Part shown: positions 35,077-43,103 of the stretch, in pieces | Layout of the letters: each line of letters begins with the position of its first letter | How positions within the stretch are numbered: the stretch's first letter is position 1 | The notes under the pieces: generated by a model | What the model was told of the DNA's origin: nothing | Databases searched by the model: none | Seen by the model: only the letters and a program-made list of their open reading frames with translations | Origin: Desulfonatronospira thiodismutans ASO3-1 | Lineage (GTDB): Bacteria > Desulfobacterota > Desulfovibrionia > Desulfovibrionales > Desulfonatronovibrionaceae | Reading direction: 5' to 3' | Assembly: GCF_000174435.1 (NCBI RefSeq) | Contig: NZ_ACJN02000003.1 | Span: forward strand, 636,263-700,262 | Length of the DNA stretch: 64,000 nucleotides | Program-made: the position numbers and the translations under genes

Positions 35077-36915
35077 TCATATAATCCTGTAAAGCGGCCC
35101 GCCCCGGGCTCCCAGTTCATCCACCCTTTTCTCCACCTGGGGATCCGGCTCCAGCACCGGGGGATGATAAGTCTTCAGCCTGGCGTCAATAACAATGCCC
35201 TTTTCAGCGCCCCAGTGCTTGCAGTGTACAAAAGCCCCCATTCCGTAAGTGTCCGTGGCCGGGTCCGAACGGGTGAAAACCGCCCACAGGAAATTGTCCC
35301 AGCACCGGGTGACAAAGTCGCTGTCGTCCACAACCACCACCAGGGGGAACTCCTGCATCCCCGGGGCATTGTTCAGCCTTTCCCCCAGCTTTTCCACTTC
35401 CGGGTCATGAGTATCGCGTTCCTGGGTGCTCCGGGGACCCTGCACAGCCATAATACCCGGGGCCATGAAGCGCGGGCGCGAAAATTCACCCAGGGGCAGA
35501 TCCCGGGGAAGCTTCATGCCCAGTCTTCTTTTGACCTCGCCGGCAGCGGCCATGATGAGTTTGGAGCCCTGGTTCAGGCTTATGCCGGAGTAATCCAGGG
35601 TATCCATGGTGGTCCTGGTGATGAAATGCAGGTCCCGGGCAAAATCCATGCGCTGCAGCACATGCTGCAGAAAGCGCGGAATATGCCTGGCCGACAGTCC
35701 AGGATCATCCTCTAAGGCCGCGATGACCAGGTACTTGGCCAGGGAGGTCTGGCTCTGTCCCAGAAGATTCATGGCATTGGTCAATAGCTCCTGGGGCTGT
35801 CTCTGCCGGGCGAAGGGCACGTAGCTTTCCCGTCCCACAGCCAGGAGCAGGGGGTGAACCCCTGCAGCGTCTACTGCATGTACCTCGCGCACCCCGCTGA
35901 AGACCGTGGGTATGAGCTGGGCTGTAAGTTCATGAATAAGATCACCGAAGACTGTATCTTCCTGGGGCGGGCGGCCTACAGTGGTAAAGGGCCAAACCGC
36001 GTCCACCCGGTGGTGCACCTTTTCCACCCTGAGCACGGGAAAATCGTGGCGCAGGCTGTAATAGCCCAGGTGATCCCCGAATGGACCTTCAGGCAGTTCC
36101 CTGCCGGGGACAATGCGGCCCGAAATACAGAAATCGGCTTCAGCGGGCATGGGCAGACCGTTGGCGGCCTGGACCATCTTTATTCTGTGCCCGCCCAGGG
36201 ACCCGGCAAAGACCACTTCCGGGACGTTTTCCGGCAGGGGCATGACCGCGGCCAGGGTCATGGCCGGGGGGCCGCCCACAAAGACATTGACCCTGAGAGG
36301 CTCGCCCGCCTCCAGGGCCAGCTTGTGATGATACCCGATGCCCCTGTGGATCTGGTAGTGCAGCCCCACCTCCCTGTTGGTCCTGAAATCGTTGCCTGTC
36401 AGCTGTACCCGGTACATGCCCAGGTTGGACTGCATGATCCCGGGCCTGGCGGGATTCTCGGAATACACCTGGGGCAGGGTGACGTAGGCCCCGCCATCCA
36501 TGGGCCAGGATACCAGCTGAGGCAGGCGCTCGATGGTGGTTTCACCTCTGGAAATGGGTCCCTGGGAAACGCGTTTGGGCATTGTCCTGGCCAGCATGGG
36601 CAGAACATCCAGGTATTTCCAGGGGGCCTTGAAAAATAGCAGGGGATCGATTTTGAGCTTGAAAAGCCGGTCCAGGGTGTCCAGGGTGTCCCGGAAAATG
36701 TAGCGTGCCCGCTGCATGGTACCGAAGACATTTCCGGCCATGGGAAAAGTGGTGTTCTTGACATTGGTGAAAAGCAGGGCCGGGCCTTTATTCTGAAAAA
36801 CCCGGCGCTGGATGGCACCTGCCTCCAGGTAGGGATCTACTTCCGTGCTGATGCGTACCAGGTCTCCCCTGGCCTCCAGGTCCTCCAGACAATGGCGCAT
36901 GTTTGTATAACCCAA
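35077..36915 (-). CDS. UbiD-family decarboxylase (prenylated-FMN dependent)
   Basis: 612 residues, full length for the family. Typical blocks are PALLFTNVKNTTFPMAGNVF, MQSNLGMYRVQLTGND, GLHYQIHRGIGYHH, and the active-site segment with acid and Arg residues ISGRIVPGRELPEGPFGDHL. UbiD enzymes remove a carboxyl group from unsaturated or aromatic acids using prenylated FMN made by UbiX. In bacteria using futalosine-derived menaquinone a UbiD-like enzyme is needed, which is a reasonable but unproven role here. No ubiX is adjacent. The start is a TTG six bases after AGGAG. An ATG five codons later lacks such a site. Confidence 0.9.
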   Translation of the reverse strand: MGYTNMRHCLEDLEARGDLVRISTEVDPYLEAGAIQRRVFQNKGPALLFTNVKNTTFPMAGNVFGTMQRARYIFRDTLDTLDRLFKLKIDPLLFFKAPWKYLDVLPMLARTMPKRVSQGPISRGETTIERLPQLVSWPMDGGAYVTLPQVYSENPARPGIMQSNLGMYRVQLTGNDFRTNREVGLHYQIHRGIGYHHKLALEAGEPLRVNVFVGGPPAMTLAAVMPLPENVPEVVFAGSLGGHRIKMVQAANGLPMPAEADFCISGRIVPGRELPEGPFGDHLGYYSLRHDFPVLRVEKVHHRVDAVWPFTTVGRPPQEDTVFGDLIHELTAQLIPTVFSGVREVHAVDAAGVHPLLLAVGRESYVPFARQRQPQELLTNAMNLLGQSQTSLAKYLVIAALEDDPGLSARHIPRFLQHVLQRMDFARDLHFITRTTMDTLDYSGISLNQGSKLIMAAAGEVKRRLGMKLPRDLPLGEFSRPRFMAPGIMAVQGPRSTQERDTHDPEVEKLGERLNNAPGMQEFPLVVVVDDSDFVTRCWDNFLWAVFTRSDPATDTYGMGAFVHCKHWGAEKGIVIDARLKTYHPPVLEPDPQVEKRVDELGARGGPLYRII

Positions 36916-37095
36916 GTTAAACTCCTGTTGTTGACGTGAACCATTCCTGGGCAGCTGATACCAGGGTGTGCCCGGGTATTTTAAAGCCTGCTGATTTCAA
37001 AACAAAATCCTGTTGAATCTTGAATCAATGAGCGCTAAAGGTCAAGGTCGGATCAATTGAGCAGCAAAGGACTGCAGAACTAAGGACAAAAAATT

Positions 37096-37542
37096 ATGAA
37101 CCAGGATATGCAGACGTCCCGTCACCATTCCCGTGGAGCATACCCTTCCCTGCCCCGGGTGGCGGTGGGTGCGGTGGTCAGGCTTGAAGGCAGTTTTCTG
37201 CTGGTGCAGAGGGCCAATCCCCCGGCTCAGGGCCAGTGGTCCATCCCGGGAGGCAAGATAAGGCTGGGGGAGAGCATGCAGCAGGCTGCAGAACGCGAGG
37301 TGCTGGAGGAGACCGGGCTGACGGTGCGGGCAGGCCTGCCGGTACTTACCTTTGATCTCATCCATCGTGATAAAGCAGGCAACATCCTCTTTCACTACGT
37401 TATTGTGGACCTGTGGGCCGAATATGTTAAGGGCCGTATCCGGGCCGGAGCGGATGCAGCCAGGGCTGCCTGGATCGCCCCGGAAAACTTTCCAGACTTC
37501 AACCTGAGCCCCACCACCCTGGATCTTTTAAACTCGCTTTAG
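37096..37542 (+). CDS. Nudix hydrolase
   Basis: 148 residues. The Nudix box GGKIRLGESMQQAAEREVLE followed by ETGL matches GX5EX7REUXEEXGU exactly, with Arg and the paired Glu residues in place. Flanking blocks (VAVGAVVRLEGSFLLVQRAN, GQWSIPGG) resemble ADP-ribose pyrophosphatase or MutT-like members, but the substrate cannot be told. AAGGA precedes the ATG. It is divergent from the UbiD-like gene and its stop lies 2 bp from the stop of the convergent fxsA-like gene. Confidence 0.9.
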   Translation: MNQDMQTSRHHSRGAYPSLPRVAVGAVVRLEGSFLLVQRANPPAQGQWSIPGGKIRLGESMQQAAEREVLEETGLTVRAGLPVLTFDLIHRDKAGNILFHYVIVDLWAEYVKGRIRAGADAARAAWIAPENFPDFNLSPTTLDLLNSL

Positions 37543-37544
37543 CC

Positions 37545-37940
37545 TCACCACCTGCGGATGACGTGCACATTGCCCTGCCGCATCCACAGATCGATTTTCT
37601 TCACCAGCCAGACCCTGATAATCTTCCTGGTCTGGGGAATAAGTACCAGAAGCCCCATGAGATCGGTAATAAACCCCGGAGTCAGAAAGACCAGGCCTGC
37701 TGCGAATATGAGAAACGCATCCAGGATGTCGTGAGTGGGGGGAATCCCCTGCTGCAGGTTGGTGCGCAGCCTGAACATGGTGTAGGCCCCCTGCATCTTG
37801 GCCAGGAAGGCCCCCACAAAGGCTGTGGCTACAACCAGAGCTATGGTCCACAAGGCCCCTATGTGCGAGCCGATCTTGATCAGTACGTAGATCTCCACAA
37901 TGGGCAGAATTACAAACGCGGCGAAAATTTTTAAAAACAT
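37545..37940 (-). CDS. fxsA: FxsA family membrane protein
   Basis: About 131 residues with three or four hydrophobic segments (FAAFVILPIVEIYVLIKIG, LWTIALVVATAFVGAFLA, LIFAAGLVFLTPGFITDLMG). The motif FLTPGFITDLMGLLVLIP is the FxsA hallmark. FxsA is known for suppressing F-plasmid exclusion of phage T7 when overproduced. Its normal cellular role is unclear. The ATG at 37940 starts the family-conserved part. Upstream residues in the same frame are not conserved and have no ribosome site. It is convergent with the Nudix gene. Confidence 0.88.
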   Translation of the reverse strand: MFLKIFAAFVILPIVEIYVLIKIGSHIGALWTIALVVATAFVGAFLAKMQGAYTMFRLRTNLQQGIPPTHDILDAFLIFAAGLVFLTPGFITDLMGLLVLIPQTRKIIRVWLVKKIDLWMRQGNVHVIRRW

Positions 37941-38039
37941 AATTTTTCTCTGGGCTGATTTACCCTGCCTGTGCCGGTGGTCCCGGCTGTTTGTCTGTAA
38001 GCATTCAGGGGGTGCCGGAATCACGCCTCTGGCTTGACT

Positions 38040-38137
38040 GGGGACAGTCCCCGCGACCCCTTTCCTGCACAATACAAAAAGTACAAACGCTAAGTTGTGT
38101 GAACCAGCAAAGATATTACTTAGCGGGGACAGTCCCC
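38040..38137. repeat. paired 13-bp palindromes GGGGACAGTCCCC
   Basis: Two perfect copies of GGGGAC-A-GTCCCC (38040-38052 and 38125-38137) lie 72 bp apart, with an inner CGCTAAG/CTTAGCG inverted repeat. The word resembles a fusion of the clamp halves found in M1-M4. It fills much of the gap between the fxsA-like start and the MATE stop. No gene is seen in 37941-38154. Confidence 0.7.
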
Positions 38138-38154
38138 AGGCCTAGTGCCAGGAA

Positions 38155-39534
38155 CTACCACTGAGGACCCCCTGAATGCTTACGTTTGCCTTTTTTCTGG
38201 GCGAAATTCGCCCAGTTGGTGAACTGGTAAAGATACAGCATTATCCCGGCCTGAAAAACCATGGAAATAAACATGGCCATCCATACCCCTGTGGCCTCCT
38301 GGATGACCAGGTGCCCCAGAATATAGGCCAGGGGGATCCTGATAAGCCAGGAAGCGGCTCCCATGCCGAACATCTGGTAAAGCGTGGCCCCGGCTCCGGT
38401 CAGGGCTCCGCCCAGGACCATGGCCACCAGTAGAAAGGGAATGGCCGCCATGTTGTACTGGAGATAATTAACAGCCTCCCGGCTCACTTCAGGATCCGGG
38501 GCCACAAACCCGGCCACCGGTTCAATCACCTGCCACATGGCAATGGTCAGAAGGCTGACCGAGACCAGGGCCACCAGCATCACCTGGTAACCGATCTTTT
38601 TGGCCCCCTGTACGTCCCCCCTTCCCAGGCAGTTGCCCACCAGAATGGAAGCGGTGAAATTAAAGGCCACTCCGGGCAGAAAAAGAAGCGACTCCACCCG
38701 CAGCCCCGCGCTCATGCCGGCCAGGGCCACTACGCTGCCCACGGGAAGGGCTGCGGTAATGGCAAAAAGCACCAGGTAGGCCGAGTGCCACACCACCTGA
38801 ACCAGGCCTGCGGGCCAGGCCACTTTGAACAGGTAGGGCCAGGCCCTTTTGATCCAGCGCCAGGGGGCAAAGCTTGCGCGCTTCAAAAATCCCTGGCGGT
38901 AAAGGATAAACAGGTTGAAGAGCACCCCGCAGAGTACAGCGCCGAAAGTGGTCCAGGCCAGCCCCTTGTAGCCGAGCATGGGAAAACCCCACCAGCCCAG
39001 GCCCAGGGCAAAGTCCCCGAAGGTGTTCACCACGGTCACGATCATCATGGAATACAAAGGAATCATGACCTTCTGCTGCGCCCTGAACATGGCGTTGCAG
39101 ATGATGAGCAGGTAATACCCGGGCAGAATATACAAAAAAACCTGCAGGATATACCCGGCCACGGGCAGGACCTCGTCGGAAAGCTGCAAAAGGTCCAGCA
39201 GGACATCTTTCAACAGAAGCCCGGCCGCCAGAAAAACAAATCCCAGGCAGACACCGATCTCCAGGCCCAGCCCGATGTATCTCTTCACCCGGAGCATGAG
39301 CCCCGCCCCCCAGGACTGGCTTATGGCGGCCACGCTGCCGTTGGCCAGGGCTATGGCCACCACCAGGAAAAAGAAAAGGGCCTGGGTGATCATGCCCATA
39401 CTGGCCTGAACTTCGCGCCCCAGGCGTCCTGCCACCCACACGTCCACAAATCCTATGAGGAAGTGAAAGAACATCATGAGCAGCTGCGGCCAGGCCAGGG
39501 TCCAGATGGTTCTGTATGAGCCTTTTTCAGGCAT
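38155..39534 (-). CDS. MATE family multidrug/cation efflux protein
   Basis: 459 residues with about 12 hydrophobic segments. Family blocks include TLAWPQLLMMFFHFLIGFVD, VWVAGRLGREVQASMGMITQ, the mid-repeat start AWPYLFKVAWPAGLVQVVWH and GMSAGLRVESLLFLPGVAFN. MATE transporters export drugs or metabolites using Na+ or H+ gradients. The substrate is unknown. The ATG at 39534 gives the expected start before TM1, with only a weak ribosome site. It is flanked upstream by palindrome P1 and downstream by the GGGGACAGTCCCC pair, so it is likely transcribed on its own. Confidence 0.92.
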   Translation of the reverse strand: MPEKGSYRTIWTLAWPQLLMMFFHFLIGFVDVWVAGRLGREVQASMGMITQALFFFLVVAIALANGSVAAISQSWGAGLMLRVKRYIGLGLEIGVCLGFVFLAAGLLLKDVLLDLLQLSDEVLPVAGYILQVFLYILPGYYLLIICNAMFRAQQKVMIPLYSMMIVTVVNTFGDFALGLGWWGFPMLGYKGLAWTTFGAVLCGVLFNLFILYRQGFLKRASFAPWRWIKRAWPYLFKVAWPAGLVQVVWHSAYLVLFAITAALPVGSVVALAGMSAGLRVESLLFLPGVAFNFTASILVGNCLGRGDVQGAKKIGYQVMLVALVSVSLLTIAMWQVIEPVAGFVAPDPEVSREAVNYLQYNMAAIPFLLVAMVLGGALTGAGATLYQMFGMGAASWLIRIPLAYILGHLVIQEATGVWMAMFISMVFQAGIMLYLYQFTNWANFAQKKGKRKHSGGPQW

Positions 39535-39579
39535 TAAGACCCGAGTCCAGAATTTTGCATTTCATGTAACATATTGATG

Positions 39580-39839
39580 ACCTGAATCCGTGAAATATAC
39601 TTTTTTCGACATATATCCTTGCAGGCTCCGGGGTTTGGCAAAATGGCCGCAAACTGTCTGAGCGACTTAGGCAGACTTAATCAAAATCCTTTAATTATCT
39701 GATTTAACTTGTATAAGCATTTTGAAGTTCATGCATCATGTTAGATCGGGCAAGGCCTGGATTTTGATTTAGTCTGCCTTGGAGTGAGTTTTTGCGGCCT
39801 TTTTGACAAATTCCGGAGCCTGCTTTCACGGATTCAGGT
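39580..39839. repeat. long imperfect palindrome P1 (about 260 bp)
   Basis: The left arm starts ACCTGAATCCGTGAAA and continues through GCAGGCTCCGGGGTTTGGCA, GGCCGCAAA and GGCAGACTTAATCAAAATCC. The right arm, as reverse complement, gives ACCTGAATCCGTGAAA, GCAGGCTCCGGAATTTGTCA, GGCCGCAAA and GGCAGACTAAATCAAAATCC. The left arm has about 27 extra bases. It fills most of the 350-bp gap between the rhomboid stop and the MATE start. No gene is seen in it. Confidence 0.8.
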
Positions 39840-39884
39840 TGATGAGTTAAAAAGCCCTGGCCTGCCCCTGGAATGCGGTACTTA

Positions 39885-40802
39885 TCAAAAAAGCACATCC
39901 ATAAGACCCTCTCCCCACAGGGCCATGAGCCAGCTTTCCACCACCAGGAGCCCGGCGGTGATTCCGAAAAGAAAATCCACCCGCTGCAGGCTTTCCTGCA
40001 TGTCCACCGCCCTGAGGGTCAGGATGCCCAGCCCGAAACCTGCAGCCAGGCCGAAGAGGTGCGCCCCCACGTCGGTATTCTCACCCCCCACACCCAGCAT
40101 GGCCAGCAGGGCCAGACCCAGGACAAAGGCATTGCCCATGGACAGCCTGGAAAATTTTACAGAGTGTATGGACATGATGCCCACCGCTGCAAACACGGCC
40201 GTGGAAAAACCGATGCTGTTGTGGGCCGGAGACATGACTATGGCGTTTATATAATTGCCCAGGGCCCCGGCAGCCAGGATGGTCAGCCAGCCCAGGCCCA
40301 GGCCCAGGCGGGAGCATACCGCCACCACAAAAGGAGCCCCTATGATAACATTGCCCAGGACATGGGCCGGGTCCCCGTGCAGGGTCAGAGCGGTGATGGT
40401 CCGCCACCATTCCCCGCCTGTAATTATCTTTGAAGCATTGGCGCTGCCCTGTTCCAGCCAGGGCAGAAACTGCCATTCGGACTGCCCCAGCCCTTCGTAG
40501 ACCACGGTAAAAAAAAGAAGCAAAAGAGACAGGACAAAAAGGGAGCTGACAGCATTCTGCTGCCTGGGAGCCTGGTCCGGCTCGTACTTCTCCAGCTCCA
40601 CTTCCTCTTCTTCGTAGCGACGCACTTCCTCCACGGCCCGGGGTGCCTGGGAAGCCGGAACCATAATACGCCCATGCTCCCAGTGATAATCCACGCCCAT
40701 GGCAATGAGCACCAGCTCCCACTCCTTTTTCTTGCTCCCATCCCCCCTGTACAGCCCCAGAAGGTCCAGCTCCTTTATCAGATCCCTGTAGTTTTCAGAC
40801 AT
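39885..40802 (-). CDS. rhomboid family intramembrane serine protease
   Basis: 305 residues. A cytoplasmic N-terminal part (1-105, acidic) precedes six or more membrane segments. Rhomboid features are seen in order: HGDPAHVLGNVIIG (L1/TM2 His and Asn), catalytic Ser in NSIGFSTAVFAAVG (GxS motif) and catalytic His in VGAHLFGLAAGFGLG. Rhomboids cleave membrane proteins within the bilayer. The substrate here is unknown. The gene stands alone between palindromes P1 and P2, each about 260 bp. This could insulate its transcription or mark a mobile unit (inference). Confidence 0.9.
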   Translation of the reverse strand: MSENYRDLIKELDLLGLYRGDGSKKKEWELVLIAMGVDYHWEHGRIMVPASQAPRAVEEVRRYEEEEVELEKYEPDQAPRQQNAVSSLFVLSLLLLFFTVVYEGLGQSEWQFLPWLEQGSANASKIITGGEWWRTITALTLHGDPAHVLGNVIIGAPFVVAVCSRLGLGLGWLTILAAGALGNYINAIVMSPAHNSIGFSTAVFAAVGIMSIHSVKFSRLSMGNAFVLGLALLAMLGVGGENTDVGAHLFGLAAGFGLGILTLRAVDMQESLQRVDFLFGITAGLLVVESWLMALWGEGLMDVLF

Positions 40803-40885
40803 TCATGTATTTCCGGGGCATATCTGGTTGCGGCCTTTTTGATTATCCTGCGGTAACTATTCAGCACCTGCGAACGAAAAGTCAG

Positions 40886-41148
40886 GGTCCGGGGGTTCGG
40901 CAAACAGGGTCCCGCACTTACTTTTTCTATGTCTGACCAATTTTCAAATCAAGACTTGCCAAAAAGTAAGTGCGGGATCTGAACGACGCGTAGTCACGCC
41001 TGTGGCGTGATTAATCAAAACCGTAAAACACCGAACCTGATTCAAAGCATGTTACAGGAAATATCCTGGTTATCAAACCCGTGTATAGGTTTTGATTTAC
41101 GCTTCCTTGGAGCGAGTTTTTACGTCCTGTTTGCCGAATTTCCGGACC
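40886..41148. repeat. long imperfect palindrome P2 with a nested hairpin
   Basis: The left end GGTCCGGGGGTTCGGCAAACAG pairs with the right end, whose reverse complement reads GGTCCGGAAATTCGGCAAACAG; inner ATCAAAACC words also pair. The left arm is interrupted at about 40908-40978 by a separate hairpin: stem CCCGCACTTACTTTTT (40911-40926) with AAAAAGTAAGTGCGGG (40961-40976). The stem resembles the inner stem of M1-M3 (GCACTTATTTTT). It fills the gap between selB and the rhomboid gene. Confidence 0.78.
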
Positions 41149-41172
41149 ATGTGGAATAGTAACGCAGAATAT

Positions 41173-43080
41173 TTACGATCTCTTGCGCAGCTTGCGCTTG
41201 TCCCCCACCCTCATGGTCAGCTTTTCCTTGTCCATGAATTCCATAAGGGGTATAGCGAACTTGCGCGAAAGCCCGGTAATCTCCTTGAATTCCACCGGTC
41301 CCATTTCCTCGTTTTTCTCCAGGTAATCCTTGACCTTGTCCTTTAGTTCCTGAACCGCCCCGGCTGAAAAATAAAAATCCTCGTTTATCTTCACCAGTTC
41401 CTTTTCATCCTGCAAAAGCCTGAGCACAGGGCCTGCTTCCTTCATCTCCAGACCCAGTTCTTCCAGGAGCTTTTTCACAGTGGGGGGCTGAATCCCGGCC
41501 TGTCTGTAGGTCCGGGTAATCTTTTCCCGCAGCTTCTCCTGGTCCGCGGCCAGGGAGACCTTGTGCTGGGGCAGGCGGTAATACTCCTGTTCGGAAACTA
41601 TCTTTTCGGCCCGCACCAGGCGCTCCAGGACAAAAAAGAACAGCTTTTCCGGGATATCCCTGGCCCATTTCCCGGCCAACTCCCCCCTGGACACGCCCTG
41701 GCGCATGGGAAATCTGCGGTGCAGTTCCTGAAGCTCTGCCAGCATGCTTTCTTCCAGCCTTTTTACCACCTCCCCGGCCACGTAGATGCGGCTTTCCTTG
41801 TCCACCAGAAATACTTCCTGCCGCCCCCCCATGAGCTGCAGCTTTTTCTGCAGCTCCTTGCTTTCCAGGTCTGTCAGGATCACCAGCTGGGCCAGGGAAA
41901 GACCTTTGCTTCCGGCAATCTCCAGCTGCACCTGGATAAGCTCTTCGGCCCTGGCCCGGGCCAGTCTTTCCAGAGTCTGTACCTGGCTGGAAAACCTTTT
42001 TACCTTGCCCGCCAGTGGATTTATTATCCCGGCCCCGGCAATGGTCCGCAGGGGGGAGTATGAGCGGATGACGCAGCGATCTCCGTAAACACCGGCCATG
42101 GGGTCCTCGAAACGCACCTGGCAGACGCACCTTTCCCCGGGCTCCAGCTTGTCCCGGTCCAGGAGATAGATCCTGGCCAGGACTTCCTTGGCCCCGTGAT
42201 GAAAATGCACCTGGGTGCGGTGCTTCAAGGGCCTGGGGGCGGATTCTAAGTGGGTAAGCTCCAGGTCCCAGGCCCTGGAGGGAAAAAGGGTGCCTGGTTT
42301 GCCCAGAACAAAACCGCGTTCCAGGTCCTCCACCTCCAGCCCGTGCAGATTGACCGCGGTGCGCATCCCGGCCTGGCTCTCCTGGGTCTGCTCCCCGTGC
42401 ACCTGCAGGGAGCGAACCTTGGAGGTTATCTCCTGAGGATAAATCATGACCTCTTCCCCAACCTTTATCCGTCCGGAGACCGTGGTCCCGGTAATAACCG
42501 TGCCATGTCCGCGCATGGTGAAAATCCTGTCCATGGGCAGACGGAAAAGATCCGAGCGGCGATGCGGCTTGAACTCCCCGGCCATCTGCCGGATATGCCC
42601 CAGAAGCTCCTGGATGCCTTGGCCGGTATGCGCAGAAACCGGGACCACAGGAGCATCCTTTAGAAAAGTGTCCTGCAGGTAGTCGGACACATCCTCCTGC
42701 ACCAGCTCCAGCCACTCGGGATCAGCCATGTCGGTCTTGGTCAGGGCCACCAGTCCGGTCTCCACCCCCAGCAGGGTGCATACATCCAGATGCTCCCGTG
42801 TCTGGGGCATGACCCCTTCGTCCGCCGCGATTACCAGCAAAACAAAATCTATGCCCGAGGCCCCGGAAACCATGTTCTTGACAAAACGCTCATGCCCGGG
42901 GACATCGATTATCCCCAGGCGCATTCCCGGCTCCAGGTCCATGAAGGCAAAACCCAGCTCAATGGTAATGCCGCGTTTTTTTTCCTCCACCAGCCGGTCG
43001 CATTCCATGCCGGACAGGGCCTTGATAAGAGTGGTCTTGCCGTGATCTATATGCCCGGCAGTCCCCATTATGACAGGCAT
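41173..43080 (-). CDS. selB: selenocysteine-specific translation factor SelB
   Basis: 635 residues. The GTPase domain has GTAGHIDHGKTTLI, the G2 region KKRGITIELGFAFMDL, DVPGHERFVKNM and TKTD. Elongation-factor beta-barrel domains follow, and the C-terminal 250 residues form winged helices (RQAGIQPPTVKKLLEELGLE, EFKEITGLSRKFAIPLMEFM) that bind the SECIS hairpin. It brings Sec-tRNA to UGA codons. AGGAG precedes the ATG. The order selA, M18 aminopeptidase, selB on one strand suggests a common unit. No tRNA-Sec or selenoprotein gene is recognised in the window. Confidence 0.96.
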   Translation of the reverse strand: MPVIMGTAGHIDHGKTTLIKALSGMECDRLVEEKKRGITIELGFAFMDLEPGMRLGIIDVPGHERFVKNMVSGASGIDFVLLVIAADEGVMPQTREHLDVCTLLGVETGLVALTKTDMADPEWLELVQEDVSDYLQDTFLKDAPVVPVSAHTGQGIQELLGHIRQMAGEFKPHRRSDLFRLPMDRIFTMRGHGTVITGTTVSGRIKVGEEVMIYPQEITSKVRSLQVHGEQTQESQAGMRTAVNLHGLEVEDLERGFVLGKPGTLFPSRAWDLELTHLESAPRPLKHRTQVHFHHGAKEVLARIYLLDRDKLEPGERCVCQVRFEDPMAGVYGDRCVIRSYSPLRTIAGAGIINPLAGKVKRFSSQVQTLERLARARAEELIQVQLEIAGSKGLSLAQLVILTDLESKELQKKLQLMGGRQEVFLVDKESRIYVAGEVVKRLEESMLAELQELHRRFPMRQGVSRGELAGKWARDIPEKLFFFVLERLVRAEKIVSEQEYYRLPQHKVSLAADQEKLREKITRTYRQAGIQPPTVKKLLEELGLEMKEAGPVLRLLQDEKELVKINEDFYFSAGAVQELKDKVKDYLEKNEEMGPVEFKEITGLSRKFAIPLMEFMDKEKLTMRVGDKRKLRKRS

Positions 43081-43103
43081 TTTAACTCCTGTAAGAGGTT
43101 GGT

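Noticed and set aside
38660-39439. 259-codon minus-strand frame inside the MATE gene
   Set aside because: It overlaps the MATE coding sequence in another frame and has low-complexity Gly/Pro/Arg composition.
39580-41148. Composite transposon carrying the rhomboid gene
   Set aside because: The flanking palindromes differ too much from each other, no transposase is present and no outer target duplication was found.
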